From an uncultured Roseobacter sp. (GTDB lineage Bacteria > Pseudomonadota > Alphaproteobacteria > Rhodobacterales > Rhodobacteraceae), in NCBI RefSeq assembly GCF_947488185.1, contig NZ_CANKYM010000002.1:124001-188000 (forward strand): a stretch of DNA of 64,000 nt. Reading direction: 5' to 3'. Position numbers and translations under genes: made by a program. The notes beneath the pieces are model-generated. The model made no database searches. It was not told where the DNA came from and saw only the letters and a program-made list of their open reading frames with translations. Below, piece by piece: positions 6,311 to 15,946 of this stretch. Every line of letters starts with the position of its first letter. Within the stretch, counting starts at the first letter, position 1.

Positions 6311-7297
6311 ATGTCAAAGCCAAAGCTGAGTGTTGTCGTTACGCGACGGTTGCCGGAGGTGGTGGAAACCCGCCTGTCAGAGCTTTTCGATGTCACCCTG
6401 CGCGATGATGATGCCCCGATGAGCCGGGCGGATCTCGCCAAGGCGATGAAGGCGGCGGACGTGTTGGTGCCCACGGTGACGGATGAGATCGATTCCGCCC
6501 TGATCACCCAGGCAGGCGACCGTCTGAAGCTGATTGCGAATTACGGGGCAGGGGTGGACCATATCGACGTGGCAACGGCCCGCCAGCGCGGTGTGCTGGT
6601 GTCCAACACGCCGGGTGTCCTGACCGATGACACGGCGGATATGACCATGGCGCTGATGCTGGCGGTGTTGCGCCGGATGCCGGAAGGGTTGAGCGTGATG
6701 CAGTCGGGCGACTGGGACGGCTGGGCCCCTACCGCCTTTTTGGGTGGGCGGGTCGCAGGCCGCCGGCTGGGCATTCTTGGCATGGGGCGCATTGGGCAGG
6801 CTGTGGCGCGCCGGGCTGCCGCCTTCGGGATGCAGGTGCACTACCATAATCGCCGCCGTCTGCGTCCGGAGGTAGAGCAGGAACTGGAGGCCACCTATTG
6901 GGACAGTCTTGACCAGATGGTGGCGCGCATGGATGTGGTGTCCATCAATTGCCCGGCAACGCCTTCCACCTTCCATCTGATGAACGCGCGGCGGTTGAAA
7001 CTGATGAAACCAGAGGCTGTGATTGTGAATACCTCGCGCGGTGAGGTGATCGACGAAAGCGCGCTGACCCGTATGTTACGCGCGGGCGAGATCGCCGGTG
7101 CCGGTCTTGACGTCTATGAACGCGGCACCCATGTGAACCCCCGTCTGCGCCAGTTGGGCAATGTGGTGCTGTTGCCGCATATGGGGTCCGCCACGCGCGA
7201 AGGGCGGATCGAGATGGGCGAGAAAGTCATCATCAATATCAAGACCTTCGACGATGGTCACCGGCCACCGGACCAGGTCATTCCGTCAATGCTTTGA
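6311..7297 (+). CDS. D-isomer specific 2-hydroxyacid dehydrogenase (glyoxylate/hydroxypyruvate reductase type)
   Basis: A 328-residue NAD(P)-dependent dehydrogenase. The cofactor motif GMGRIGQAVARR lies near residue 155. The catalytic arginine is in NTSRGEVIDE, the glutamate lies in the following helix region, and the catalytic histidine is in LLPHMGSAT. This family interconverts 2-oxo acids and D-2-hydroxy acids such as glyoxylate/glycolate or hydroxypyruvate/glycerate. The ATG at 6311 has GGGGAGG upstream; an earlier in-frame start lacks one. A gamma-glutamyltransferase gene starts 27 bp downstream and a GlcD-like FAD oxidase follows, so a small catabolic operon is possible. Substrate preference is an inference. 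Confidence 0.9.
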   Translation: MSKPKLSVVVTRRLPEVVETRLSELFDVTLRDDDAPMSRADLAKAMKAADVLVPTVTDEIDSALITQAGDRLKLIANYGAGVDHIDVATARQRGVLVSNTPGVLTDDTADMTMALMLAVLRRMPEGLSVMQSGDWDGWAPTAFLGGRVAGRRLGILGMGRIGQAVARRAAAFGMQVHYHNRRRLRPEVEQELEATYWDSLDQMVARMDVVSINCPATPSTFHLMNARRLKLMKPEAVIVNTSRGEVIDESALTRMLRAGEIAGAGLDVYERGTHVNPRLRQLGNVVLLPHMGSATREGRIEMGEKVIINIKTFDDGHRPPDQVIPSML

Positions 7298-7324
7298 TAT
7301 CTTAGCCACCAGATTGGAGAGACC

Positions 7325-9103
7325 ATGCGATACTTACTGACAGGACTTGCCTTTCTCGCCGCCACGGCGGCGCACGCCCAGCAGGCTGCGGACGCGGTTC
7401 AGCCCGAAGCCGCCACACAGGGGGCTTTTCAGGCGATCTCGCCTGAAGTTGCCGCGGCGCTGGAGGCGAAATTTGCAGGACAGCCTGTTGAGGCTGACAA
7501 CTGGATGGTGGCTGCGGCCAATCCATGGGCCGTGAAGGCCGGGGCCGATGTGCTGGCCAAGGGTGGTACGGCGGCGGACGCGCTGGTTGCCGTGCAGGCG
7601 ATGCTCGGGCTGGTAGAGCCGCAATCCTCCGGCCTGGGGGGCGGTGCCTTTCTGGTCTATTTCGACGCCGCAACCGGGACATTGACGACCCTTGATGGTC
7701 GCGAAACGGCCCCATTGGCGGCGACACCCCGCCTGTTTCAGGATGGAGAAGGGGAGCCGCTTGGCTTTTTTGATGCCGTTGTCGGCGGGCTTTCCGTCGG
7801 CACCCCCGGAACGCCTGCCTTGTTGGAAGAAGTGCACGTGCGATGGGGCGCGCTGGAATGGGCGGACCTTTTGGCGCCGGCCATTGAACGCGCCGAAGAA
7901 GGGTTCGACGTCTCACCGCGCCTTGCCGGGTTGATCGAAGGGGATGTGGAACGGCTGGGGCGGTTTGGCACGACAGCCGACTACTTCCTGCCGGGTGGAA
8001 CACCTCTGGCCGCAGGCGACCTGCTGAAAAACCCTGCCTATGCCGAAACGCTTCAGGCCATGGCGGACAACGGCGCGCGCGCCTTTTATACCGGTGATAT
8101 CGCTGCCGATATCGTGGCGACCGTACAGCAGGCCGAAGGCAACCCGGGGGTTCTGTCCACAGTTGATCTGGGCATTTACACGGTCAAAGAACGCGCACCC
8201 GTCTGTGTGAGCTACCGTGCGCATGATGTCTGCGGTATGGGACCGCCCTCTTCGGGCGCCCTTACCGTTGGCCAAATTCTTGGCATGTTGGACAATTATG
8301 ACCTCTCCGCCGGGCCCGATGATGCGGAAGTGCGTCGTCTCATGGGCGATGCCGCGCGGCTCGCCTTTGCGGATCGCGGGCGCTACATGGCCGACAGCGA
8401 TTTTGTGCCGGTGCCGACAGAGGGTCTCGTGGATCAGACCTATCTTGCCGGACGCGCTGCCTTGCTGGCGGGCGATGATGCCCTGCCGGAAGTGGCCCCC
8501 GGTACGCCGGAGTTTGATCATGCATTGAACTGGGCGGACGACGCCTCCATCGAACTGCCCTCGACCTCGCATTTCGTGATCGTGGACGCGGCGGGGAACG
8601 TGGCTTCCATGACCACGACGATTGAGAACGGTTTTGGCAGCCGTCTGATGGTGCGCGGCTTTCTGTTGAATAACGAGCTGACGGATTTCTCCTTCCGCAG
8701 CCATGTGGATGGCGTGCCCGTGGCCAACCGGGTGGAGCCGGGCAAGCGCCCGCGGTCTTCCATGGCACCGACCATCGTGATGAAGGACGGTGTGCCGGTC
8801 TTGGCGATTGGCAGCCCCGGTGGCAGCCGGATCATCGGCTATGTCGCGCAGAGCATCATCGCCTATCTGGATTGGGGGTTGGACGTGCAGCAGGCCCTTG
8901 CAGTGCCGCATGCGGTGAACCGATTTGGTAAATATGACGTGGAAGAAGGCACCTCGGCAGAGGCTTTGACCGAACCTTTGACCGCCTTGGGATACGAAGT
9001 CGGCAGCCGGGCACTGACCTCCGGCCTACATGCGATTGCGATTGGTGACAGGTTGCAAGGCGGGGCAGACCCGCGCCGCGAAGGGATCGCGCTCGGGCAG
9101 TGA
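7325..9103 (+). CDS. ggt: Gamma-glutamyltransferase (periplasmic)
   Basis: A 592-residue Ntn-hydrolase. A signal peptide (MRYLLTGLAFLAATAAHAQ) sends it to the periplasm. The proenzyme self-cleaves before a conserved threonine; here that residue is Thr414 in PSTSHFVIVD, giving a large N-terminal and a small C-terminal subunit. The oxyanion and substrate-binding glycine motif appears as GSPGGSRIIGY. It transfers or hydrolyses gamma-glutamyl groups from glutathione and related peptides. GAGA precedes the ATG. A chaC gamma-glutamylcyclotransferase gene at 61356 is a second glutathione-turnover gene in the window, but far away. Confidence 0.95.
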   Translation: MRYLLTGLAFLAATAAHAQQAADAVQPEAATQGAFQAISPEVAAALEAKFAGQPVEADNWMVAAANPWAVKAGADVLAKGGTAADALVAVQAMLGLVEPQSSGLGGGAFLVYFDAATGTLTTLDGRETAPLAATPRLFQDGEGEPLGFFDAVVGGLSVGTPGTPALLEEVHVRWGALEWADLLAPAIERAEEGFDVSPRLAGLIEGDVERLGRFGTTADYFLPGGTPLAAGDLLKNPAYAETLQAMADNGARAFYTGDIAADIVATVQQAEGNPGVLSTVDLGIYTVKERAPVCVSYRAHDVCGMGPPSSGALTVGQILGMLDNYDLSAGPDDAEVRRLMGDAARLAFADRGRYMADSDFVPVPTEGLVDQTYLAGRAALLAGDDALPEVAPGTPEFDHALNWADDASIELPSTSHFVIVDAAGNVASMTTTIENGFGSRLMVRGFLLNNELTDFSFRSHVDGVPVANRVEPGKRPRSSMAPTIVMKDGVPVLAIGSPGGSRIIGYVAQSIIAYLDWGLDVQQALAVPHAVNRFGKYDVEEGTSAEALTEPLTALGYEVGSRALTSGLHAIAIGDRLQGGADPRREGIALGQ

Positions 9104-9128
9104 CCCGGGCGGAGAGGGGAGGCTGATC

Positions 9129-10526
9129 ATGGTCAAACACGCGAGTTTGCCGCGCAATGAAACCGGGATTGAGACCGCATTGGGTGTGCTCAAGCAGCAA
9201 TTCGGCGAGCGGTTTCAAACCGGTGCCGCGATCCGGGAGCAGCACGGTCACACCACGACATGGATCGAGAACCAGCCCCCCGATGCGGTTGTCTTCCCCG
9301 CTTCGACACAAGAGGTGTCGGAGATCGTCAAAACCTGTGCGCAGCACCGCGTGCCGGTGATCCCCTATGGCACCGGCACCTCGCTGGAGGGGCATGTGAA
9401 CGCACCGGCGGGAGGCATATGCATCGACGTCAGCCAGATGGACCGCGTGCTGGAGGTCAATTCCGGTGATCTGGACTGCCGGGTGCAGCCCGGTGTCACG
9501 CGCGAAGCGCTGAACACGCATCTGCGCGATCAGGGACTGTTCTTTCCAATCGACCCGGGGGCCAATGCGTCGTTGGGCGGGATGGCCGCCACCAATGCTT
9601 CCGGGACCAATGCGGTGCGCTACGGCACCATGAAAGACAATGTGCTCGCGGTCGAGGCGGTCATGGCAGACGGTCGGATCATTCGGACGGGTACGCGCGC
9701 GCGCAAGTCCTCTGCCGGCTATGACCTGACGCGGTTGCTGGTGGGGTCAGAAGGAACCCTGTGCCTGATCACCGAGATCACGCTGCAATTGCAGGGCATT
9801 CCAGAGGCGATCAGCTCCGCAAGCTGCTCCTTTCCAACCGTCGATGCCGCCTGCCAGACCGTGATGTCGGTGATCCAATATGGCTTGCCTGTTGCGCGGA
9901 TCGAATTGCTGGATGACACGACGGTCAAGGCGGTGAACGCCTATTCGAAACTCGATTTGCCCAAAACGCCGCTGTTGCTGCTGGAATTTCACGGGACAGA
10001 GGCAAGTGTTGTTGAGCAGGCGGAGATATTCGGCGCGCTGGCAGAGGAGCATGGCGGCGTCGGCTATCAGGCCACCACCACGACAGAAGAACGCAACAGG
10101 CTCTGGCAGGCGCGTCACGACGCCTATTGGGCAATGCTGCAATACAGACCAGGCGCACAGGGCATCGCCACGGATGTCTGCGTGCCGATTTCGCGCCTGG
10201 CCGATTGCGTGGGCAAGGCACAGCGCCGTGTGTCGGATCTTGGCCTGGTGGCACCGATCCTGGGACACGCAGGGGATGGAAACTTTCACGTTTCCTTGCT
10301 GGTGGATATGTCGGATGCCGATGAGCTGGAAAAGGCCGCAGGCTTCGTCAGCTGGCTTAACGATCTGGCGATTTCGATGGACGGCACCTGTACCGGTGAA
10401 CATGGCATCGGTCAGGGCAAACGTCCCTACCTTGTGAAGGAACTCGGAGAAGCCACTGAGGTGATGGGCGCGATCAAACAGGCGCTGGACCCTCTCAACC
10501 TCATGAACCCCGGCAAAATCCTCTAG
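9129..10526 (+). CDS. FAD-linked oxidase, D-lactate/glycolate dehydrogenase (GlcD) family
   Basis: A 465-residue flavoprotein with the PCMH-type FAD-binding domain in the first half (VIPYGTGTSLEGHV and GMAATNASGTNAVRYG contact FAD) and the C-terminal oxidase domain ending with the family signature GEHGIGQGKRPYL and a terminal LMNPGKIL. Members oxidise D-lactate, glycolate or other 2-hydroxy acids and pass electrons to cytochrome c or quinone. The ATG at 9129 follows a strong GGGGAGG 6 bases upstream and lies 26 bp after ggt, suggesting co-transcription. A long hairpin-forming repeat follows the stop codon. The exact substrate is not determinable here. Confidence 0.92.
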   Translation: MVKHASLPRNETGIETALGVLKQQFGERFQTGAAIREQHGHTTTWIENQPPDAVVFPASTQEVSEIVKTCAQHRVPVIPYGTGTSLEGHVNAPAGGICIDVSQMDRVLEVNSGDLDCRVQPGVTREALNTHLRDQGLFFPIDPGANASLGGMAATNASGTNAVRYGTMKDNVLAVEAVMADGRIIRTGTRARKSSAGYDLTRLLVGSEGTLCLITEITLQLQGIPEAISSASCSFPTVDAACQTVMSVIQYGLPVARIELLDDTTVKAVNAYSKLDLPKTPLLLLEFHGTEASVVEQAEIFGALAEEHGGVGYQATTTTEERNRLWQARHDAYWAMLQYRPGAQGIATDVCVPISRLADCVGKAQRRVSDLGLVAPILGHAGDGNFHVSLLVDMSDADELEKAAGFVSWLNDLAISMDGTCTGEHGIGQGKRPYLVKELGEATEVMGAIKQALDPLNLMNPGKIL

Positions 10527-10544
10527 CGCAGTGCTGGCGAAAAC

Positions 10545-10619
10545 GGTGGCCTGAAAGCCCACCTTACCTGCTTGCCACCCAGGTTGTATCCGGCAGGTAG
10601 GGTGGGCTTTCAGGCCACC
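10545..10619. repeat. 26-bp inverted repeat between FAD oxidase and DMGDH-like genes
   Basis: Left arm 10545-10570 and right arm 10594-10619 are reverse complements except for one T-G pair, with a 23-bp centre. The right arm contains GGTAGGGTGGGCTTTCAGG. It can form a very stable hairpin, but no T tract follows. It resembles a dispersed REP/BIME-like intergenic element or a bidirectional terminator more than a canonical terminator. No second copy was noticed in this window. Confidence 0.7.
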
Positions 10620-10724
10620 TGTGCCACGATGTCGCTTTCCCGCCATGACCGGTCGGGCGCAGTTTGTTCCATTGCGCCTCACGCGCTAATGCTATCGCAA
10701 CAGCAGTGTCACGGAGCGCGAGCC

Positions 10725-13217
10725 ATGAAAACCCAAGTCAAAGCCCTTGTTGTTGGCGGCGGCGCCGTCGGGACGTCGATTGCCTACCACCTTGCCCGCG
10801 CGGGGTGGGAAGACGTGATGCTGCTGGAACGCGACGAGCTCACGTCGGGCTCCACCTGGCACGCGGCGGGTTTGCTGCCCTACTTCAACATGTCCTACGC
10901 GACGACTCATATCCACGACTATTCCATCCGGTTCTATAAGACGCTGGAGGAAGAGACCGGGCTGAACGCGGGCTTTGCGGTGGTGGGCAACCTGCGTATG
11001 GCGCAAACGCAGGAGCGTATGGATGAATACATGCTTTATGCTTCTACCGCGGAAACCTGCGGTGTGCCGTACCAGTGGATGACACCCGACGAGATCAGTG
11101 CGAAATGGCCGCTGATCCGGACGGAAGACCTCAAGGGCGCTCTATATCATCACACTGATGGCTATATTAACCCCGCCGATGTGACCATGGCGATGGCCAA
11201 GGGTGCCCGTCAGCGTGGCGTGATGATCGAACGCAAATGGCAGGCGGATGCGTTCCATTGGAACGGCACCCATTGGGAGGTGACGGCCACGAAAATGGTC
11301 GAGAAGGGTGGCAATCTTGTCCCCTCTGACGAGCAGATCGTGATCACGGCTGAGCATGTTGTGACCGCCTCGGGCAACCACGCGCAACGCACAGCCAAGA
11401 TGCTGGGCATCAAGATCCCCGCAATCCCGGTGGAGCATCAGTTCATCGTCATGGATCAGGACCCGGATCTAGTCAAATTCCGTGCCGAGGGCAATGTGGA
11501 GCACCCCGTGGTGCGCGATGCCGATGCGCAATCCTATGTGCGCGAAGAACGGGGCGGCTGGATTCTCGGAGTTTATGAGAAAAACGCCCCTGCCTGCTTT
11601 GAATACGGCGTGCCGGACAGTTTCCGGGCCGACCTCTTCCAGCTTGATCTGGAGCGGATCGAAGAGCAGTACCTCGCCATGATCCACCGCATCCCGTCCT
11701 GCGAGGACAGCGGTTTGAAGGATGATTTCAACGGTCCGATTTGTTACACGCCAGATGGCAATCCACTGGTCGGCCCCGCGCCCGGGCTCGATAACATGTG
11801 GCTCGCGGAAGGGTTCTCTTTCGGCATCACGGCGGCTGGGGGTACCGGATACTACCTGGCGCAGATGATGGTCGAGGGCGAGGCCGAAATCGACATGGCC
11901 TCGCTGGATCCCAAGCGCTACGGCGATTGGATGACGACCGAATATGCCGCGCGCAAGAACGAGGAATGCTACGAACACGTCTACATCCTGCATCACCCGG
12001 ACGAGGAACGCCCGGCCTGTCGGCCCCTGCGTACGTCCCCCGCCTATGACCGTCAGGCGGCGCGTGGGGCGCAATTCGGGCAGGTCAACGGCTGGGAGCG
12101 CCCGAACTACTTCGCACCAGAGGGCTTTGATGATCACGACGCGCGGTCCTTCCGGCGCGGCGGCTGGTGGCAATATGCAGTCGAAGAGGCCAAGGCGATC
12201 CGCGAAGGCGTTGGGCTGATCGACGCCACGGCCTTCACCAAGCACCGCATCAGCGGGCCTGGCGCCACGGCGTTTCTGGAGTGGTTCACCACCAACAAAC
12301 TGCCGAAGGTGGGGCGGATCAACCTGACCTATGCCCTGACAGCTGCAGGAACCACGCGCACGGAGTACACTATCGTGCGGCTGGCCGAGGACGATTATTA
12401 CCTCGTCTCGGCGGGCGCCTGGCACGCCTATGATCAGGATTACCTCTACAAGGCGATCATGGAGAAGGAAGCCGAGTTCGGGCGCATCAACGAACAGGAC
12501 GTGACCACACAATGGGGTGTCTTTGCCATTGCGGGGCCGAAATCGCGCGATGTGCTGAACGCGTTGGTCAAGGACGCGGACCCGGAGACAGTGCTGTCGA
12601 ACAAGCGCTTCCCTTGGCTGTCGATGCGCAATATCGAGCTGGGCATGTGCCCGGTGCGGGCGATCCGCGTGGCCTATACCGGGGAGCTGGGCTGGGAGCT
12701 GCATCACCCCATCGAGATGCAGAACTATCTGTTTGATCAACTGGAAAAGGCCGGCGAAAAACACGGGATGAAACTGGTTGGCGCGCGGGCGCAGAACTGG
12801 TTGCGGCAGGAGAAATCCTATCGCGCTTTTGGCACTGAACTGGGGCGGGACGCAACGCCGCTCGAAGCGGATCTGCCGCGCTTTGTTGACCTGTCAAAGG
12901 AATTTCACGGCAAGGCAAAACTGGAAGAGATCGGCGTGCGCTCCAAATGCGTGACCCTGTTGATTGACGGGCCCGAGGACGCCGACCCCTGGGGGCGCGA
13001 GGTGCTCTACCATGGCGAGACACGCGTGGGGCGGTTGACCTCGGGCGGCTATTCGGTGGCGTTCGGTAAGAGCATCGGCATGGGGTATGTCACACCTGAT
13101 CTTGCGGTTCCGGGCACCAGATTGCAGGTGAAAATGCTGAACCAACTGTGGACCGCTGAAGTGGTGGAAGACAGCCCCTATGACCCCAGAAACGAGCGCA
13201 TTCGCGTCGACGGGTAG
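10725..13217 (+). CDS. Dimethylglycine/sarcosine dehydrogenase-like FAD protein with GcvT domains
   Basis: An 830-residue two-part enzyme. Residues 1-400 form a DAO-type FAD domain (VVGGGAVGTSIAYHLARAGW), with His46 in STWHAAG at the position that holds covalent FAD in this family, followed by the FAO_M linker domain. Residues 430-830 are GCV_T and GCV_T_C folate-binding domains that capture formaldehyde equivalents on tetrahydrofolate. It would demethylate dimethylglycine, sarcosine or a related N-methyl compound, fitting glycine betaine catabolism common in marine Rhodobacteraceae. The ATG at 10725 has GGAG upstream; the long in-frame extension to 10572 overlaps the inverted repeat and is rejected. 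The gene appears monocistronic. Confidence 0.92.
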   Translation: MKTQVKALVVGGGAVGTSIAYHLARAGWEDVMLLERDELTSGSTWHAAGLLPYFNMSYATTHIHDYSIRFYKTLEEETGLNAGFAVVGNLRMAQTQERMDEYMLYASTAETCGVPYQWMTPDEISAKWPLIRTEDLKGALYHHTDGYINPADVTMAMAKGARQRGVMIERKWQADAFHWNGTHWEVTATKMVEKGGNLVPSDEQIVITAEHVVTASGNHAQRTAKMLGIKIPAIPVEHQFIVMDQDPDLVKFRAEGNVEHPVVRDADAQSYVREERGGWILGVYEKNAPACFEYGVPDSFRADLFQLDLERIEEQYLAMIHRIPSCEDSGLKDDFNGPICYTPDGNPLVGPAPGLDNMWLAEGFSFGITAAGGTGYYLAQMMVEGEAEIDMASLDPKRYGDWMTTEYAARKNEECYEHVYILHHPDEERPACRPLRTSPAYDRQAARGAQFGQVNGWERPNYFAPEGFDDHDARSFRRGGWWQYAVEEAKAIREGVGLIDATAFTKHRISGPGATAFLEWFTTNKLPKVGRINLTYALTAAGTTRTEYTIVRLAEDDYYLVSAGAWHAYDQDYLYKAIMEKEAEFGRINEQDVTTQWGVFAIAGPKSRDVLNALVKDADPETVLSNKRFPWLSMRNIELGMCPVRAIRVAYTGELGWELHHPIEMQNYLFDQLEKAGEKHGMKLVGARAQNWLRQEKSYRAFGTELGRDATPLEADLPRFVDLSKEFHGKAKLEEIGVRSKCVTLLIDGPEDADPWGREVLYHGETRVGRLTSGGYSVAFGKSIGMGYVTPDLAVPGTRLQVKMLNQLWTAEVVEDSPYDPRNERIRVDG

Positions 13218-13220
13218 GCG

Positions 13221-13871
13221 CTAGCCCTTAGTGGCAACGAAAGCGAGGTTGTTGGCGGGCATGTCGATCCGTTGCACAGAGGCGGCACCAGCGGTCGTGA
13301 GTCGCTGTACTATGTCGAGATCATCCTTGTAGCCGATGGTTGGATCAGCCGCGCGCAGGTCCGCATCGAAACGAATATCTCCGGGGCTGGTCAAAAAGCC
13401 AGCGCGTTTGAACGGGCCATAGAGGATAAACCGTCCGCCCACGCGCAACGCTGCCAAGGCTTCGTGCAAGAGCGTCCGTGTAGCCGTACCGCTGATCAGG
13501 TGCAGTAGATTGACCAGCACGATCAGATCAATCGGTGCTTCAGCCCTCTGCCAGTCGGGCCGTGTTGCATCCAGTAGACGGGCTGGGCGCAGGTTGGGAA
13601 GGTTCGCCTCTGCCCGGTATGCGTCGATACTGGCCCGCCGCGCCTCCTCCACTTCGGTGGGCTGCCACGTCACGCCCGGTAATGTCTTGGCAAAGGCCAC
13701 GATATGCTGACCGGTGCCGCTGGCAATCTCCAGCGCCTGACCTGAAGACGGGGCGTGTTCTTTCAGCAGATCACAGAGAAAATCGGTATTCCGGGCGGCT
13801 GACGGCGCGTGTAGCTTTGCGCCTTCCATCGCGGTCGCGACACTGGCGTTTTTTGGCAGGTCTTTGGTCAT
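13221..13871 (-). CDS. DUF938 family SAM-dependent methyltransferase
   Basis: A 216-residue class I methyltransferase-like protein: SAM-binding motif ALEIASGTGQHIVAFA near residue 47, acidic motif WQPTEVEEAR, and LIVLVNLLHLISGTATRTLL as post-motif. This is the DUF938 pattern (ASGTGQH); its substrate is not known to me. The ATG at 13871 overlaps the stop of the preceding FAD oxidoreductase gene (ATGA), so it is the last gene of a three-gene translationally coupled operon with an aldo/keto reductase. It ends 3 bp from the convergent DMGDH-like gene. Confidence 0.87.
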   Translation of the reverse strand: MTKDLPKNASVATAMEGAKLHAPSAARNTDFLCDLLKEHAPSSGQALEIASGTGQHIVAFAKTLPGVTWQPTEVEEARRASIDAYRAEANLPNLRPARLLDATRPDWQRAEAPIDLIVLVNLLHLISGTATRTLLHEALAALRVGGRFILYGPFKRAGFLTSPGDIRFDADLRAADPTIGYKDDLDIVQRLTTAGAASVQRIDMPANNLAFVATKG

Positions 13872-14938
13872 TGGAAACGCCGGGGAGAGAGTGCGGCAAC
13901 GATATCCGGGGGCAATGCCGATGTTCTCCCCAAAACCGTGTCTGCTAACAGGTGCGCGGCGGCAGGTGCCGTCTGGAACCCATATCCGCCCTGACCCGCA
14001 CACCAGACAAATTCCGGCTGCGCCGTGTCGCGCCCCAACACCAGCGTGCGATCCGGCGCGAAGCTGCGCAGCCCTGCCCAACTGGATTGCAGATGGGTCA
14101 CCGGTTCGGTCACCATCTCTTCATAAAGTGCCAGACCCTGTGCCAGTGTCATGTCTTCAGCCCAGGCATCATGGGGCTCGACCGGGTCCTCATCGGCGGG
14201 CGAAACCAGCAGAAAGCCCGCGTCCGGCTTTGCGTACCAGCTTTCTCCGACGCCAAAGAACATGGGCCAGTTGCGCACCTCATGCCCGCCGGGTGCGGGG
14301 ATGCGTGCCATGGACCTTCGGTGTGGTATGATCCCCAATGGCACGATTCCGGCCATCCCGGCCACCTGATCCGCCCAGGCACCTGCCGCATTGACCAGCG
14401 TCGCCGCATGAAAATCCCTGTCGCCACAACGTGCGGTCCACATCCCTTGATCGAAACGAATGCTGTCCACGCGGCAGCCGGTTTCAACCGTCCCCCCATT
14501 CTGACGCACGGTGCGGGCGAAGTCCTGCAGCATGCGGTCGGTGTCGATGTCCTGCGCGTCCGCGTGATAGGCGGCGAAGGCGAGTTTTTCCGGGTCGAGA
14601 ACGGGCACAAAGTCACGGGCCTCGGCGAGGCTGATGGGCGTGGTGCCCAGCGTTGCGACATCGCTCTCGTAAGCGTCGCGTTCATGCGCCTGGGCGATGA
14701 TCATCAAGCCGCGCGGGCTGAGGTACCCGCCCTGTGCCAGCGCTTCCACACTGGCCCGATTAAGCGCCTGAACGCTGGGCGCGCCGTAGTTCTGCTCGAT
14801 CAGTGCTGCCGACCGGCCAGAGGCGTGATAGCCAATGGAGGCCTCTGCTTCCAACACGGTGACACGGGCCGCCCCGGACAGGGCGGCGGCGGCACTCAGA
14901 CCGGCCACCCCACCGCCGATCACCAGGATATCGGTCAT
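13868..14938 (-). CDS. FAD-dependent amino-acid oxidoreductase (DAO family)
   Basis: A 356-residue single-domain DAO flavoprotein: N-terminal dinucleotide motif ILVIGGGVAGLSAAAAL, the next conserved segment GYHASGRSAAL, and the C-terminal FAD motif CAGQGGYGFQTAPAAAHLLAD. It resembles glycine oxidase, D-amino-acid dehydrogenase or glycerol-3-phosphate-type enzymes. It should oxidise an amine or hydroxy acid and reduce the respiratory chain or oxygen. It overlaps both neighbours by ATGA (aldo/keto reductase upstream, DUF938 methyltransferase downstream), so the three are made together. The substrate is unknown. Confidence 0.88.
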   Translation of the reverse strand: MTDILVIGGGVAGLSAAAALSGAARVTVLEAEASIGYHASGRSAALIEQNYGAPSVQALNRASVEALAQGGYLSPRGLMIIAQAHERDAYESDVATLGTTPISLAEARDFVPVLDPEKLAFAAYHADAQDIDTDRMLQDFARTVRQNGGTVETGCRVDSIRFDQGMWTARCGDRDFHAATLVNAAGAWADQVAGMAGIVPLGIIPHRRSMARIPAPGGHEVRNWPMFFGVGESWYAKPDAGFLLVSPADEDPVEPHDAWAEDMTLAQGLALYEEMVTEPVTHLQSSWAGLRSFAPDRTLVLGRDTAQPEFVWCAGQGGYGFQTAPAAAHLLADTVLGRTSALPPDIVAALSPRRFQ

Positions 14939-15873
14939 TCCTGCTCTTCGATGCGGTCCGTTGCCGGGGGTGGCGTCGGGCTCAATGCGGCCAGCCGGGC
15001 ATAGAGCTCAGGGCTCATCTCATAGGTCATGGCGGCCAGCGATGGGTGTAGCTGTTCGGCGGACCGGGCGGATATGATTGGTGTTGGCCCCATCGGATGC
15101 GCCGCCGCCCAGGCAACGGCGAGGGTCGCGGCATCGACGCCCACATCGGCGGCAACCTCACTTAGGCCGACGGCGGCCTGATGCATCCAGTCCAGCCCAT
15201 AACGCGCGGCGTAGCGGTCGTCTTCGGTCAATCGTCCGGCACCGCCTGCGCCGTATTTGCCGGTCAGCAACCCGCCTCCCAAAGGCGAATAAGGCGCGCA
15301 GGCCACACCCTGATCGGCGCACATCGGCAGGATTTCCACCTCCGCCTGACGCTTCACCAGATTATACATCGGCTGCAAGATATCGATGGTCAGATCGAAT
15401 TTCGCGGCAATCCCAATCGCCTTGACCACTTGCCAGGCCGTAAAGTTCGACACACCGACATAGCGGATCAACCCCTGCGATTTCAGCTCGGCCATGGCCT
15501 CCATGCTTTCATGCAGATCCGTGTCGGGGTCGAACCGATGCATGTACAGAATATCGACCATATCCATGTTCAGGCGCTGGCGCGAAATGCCAAAACTGTC
15601 CTGAATGTTCTGTTTCGACCCGCCCCCGGTATAGGCGGCCTTGGTCGCAATGATCAGGCGGTCGCGTTGCGCGCCCAGCATGGCCCCCAACAACTTTTCC
15701 GAGGCACCGTCGTTGTAGACATAGGCTGTGTCGAAATGGGTGATGCCCGCAGCAATAGAGGCATCGAACAGCGCGCGGGAGGCGGCGGCGTCTGCGCGGC
15801 CTCCGAATTGCATGGTGCCAAAAGCAAGGCGGCTGGCGGGGGTGCCGTCGGGGCTGGTGAGGTGTTTTGTCAT
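14935..15873 (-). CDS. Aldo/keto reductase
   Basis: A 312-residue (alpha/beta)8-barrel NADPH-dependent reductase. The catalytic tetrad is recognisable: Asp/Tyr in FDTAYVYNDGASE, Lys in IIATKAAY and His in DILYMHRFD. The C-terminal NADPH-binding part includes PIISARSAEQL. It belongs to the Tas/YajO/GPR-like branch, which reduces aldehydes or is of unknown physiological use. The ATG at 15873 starts the conserved sequence; longer frames to 15909 lack a site. It is the first gene of the operon with the FAD oxidoreductase and DUF938 genes, divergent from ectC with 73 bp between them, which must hold both promoters. Confidence 0.9.
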   Translation of the reverse strand: MTKHLTSPDGTPASRLAFGTMQFGGRADAAASRALFDASIAAGITHFDTAYVYNDGASEKLLGAMLGAQRDRLIIATKAAYTGGGSKQNIQDSFGISRQRLNMDMVDILYMHRFDPDTDLHESMEAMAELKSQGLIRYVGVSNFTAWQVVKAIGIAAKFDLTIDILQPMYNLVKRQAEVEILPMCADQGVACAPYSPLGGGLLTGKYGAGGAGRLTEDDRYAARYGLDWMHQAAVGLSEVAADVGVDAATLAVAWAAAHPMGPTPIISARSAEQLHPSLAAMTYEMSPELYARLAALSPTPPPATDRIEEQE

Positions 15874-15946
15874 GGCATCAGAAGTGGCACGACCGGTGAC
15901 GCCGTGCAATAATCAATCCGGTAGAACATACGCAGGAGTTTCCGAA

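Noticed and set aside
11469-12764. 431-codon frame on the minus strand
   Set aside because: Fully antisense to the DMGDH-like gene; Arg/His/Pro-rich translation typical of a high-GC shadow frame.
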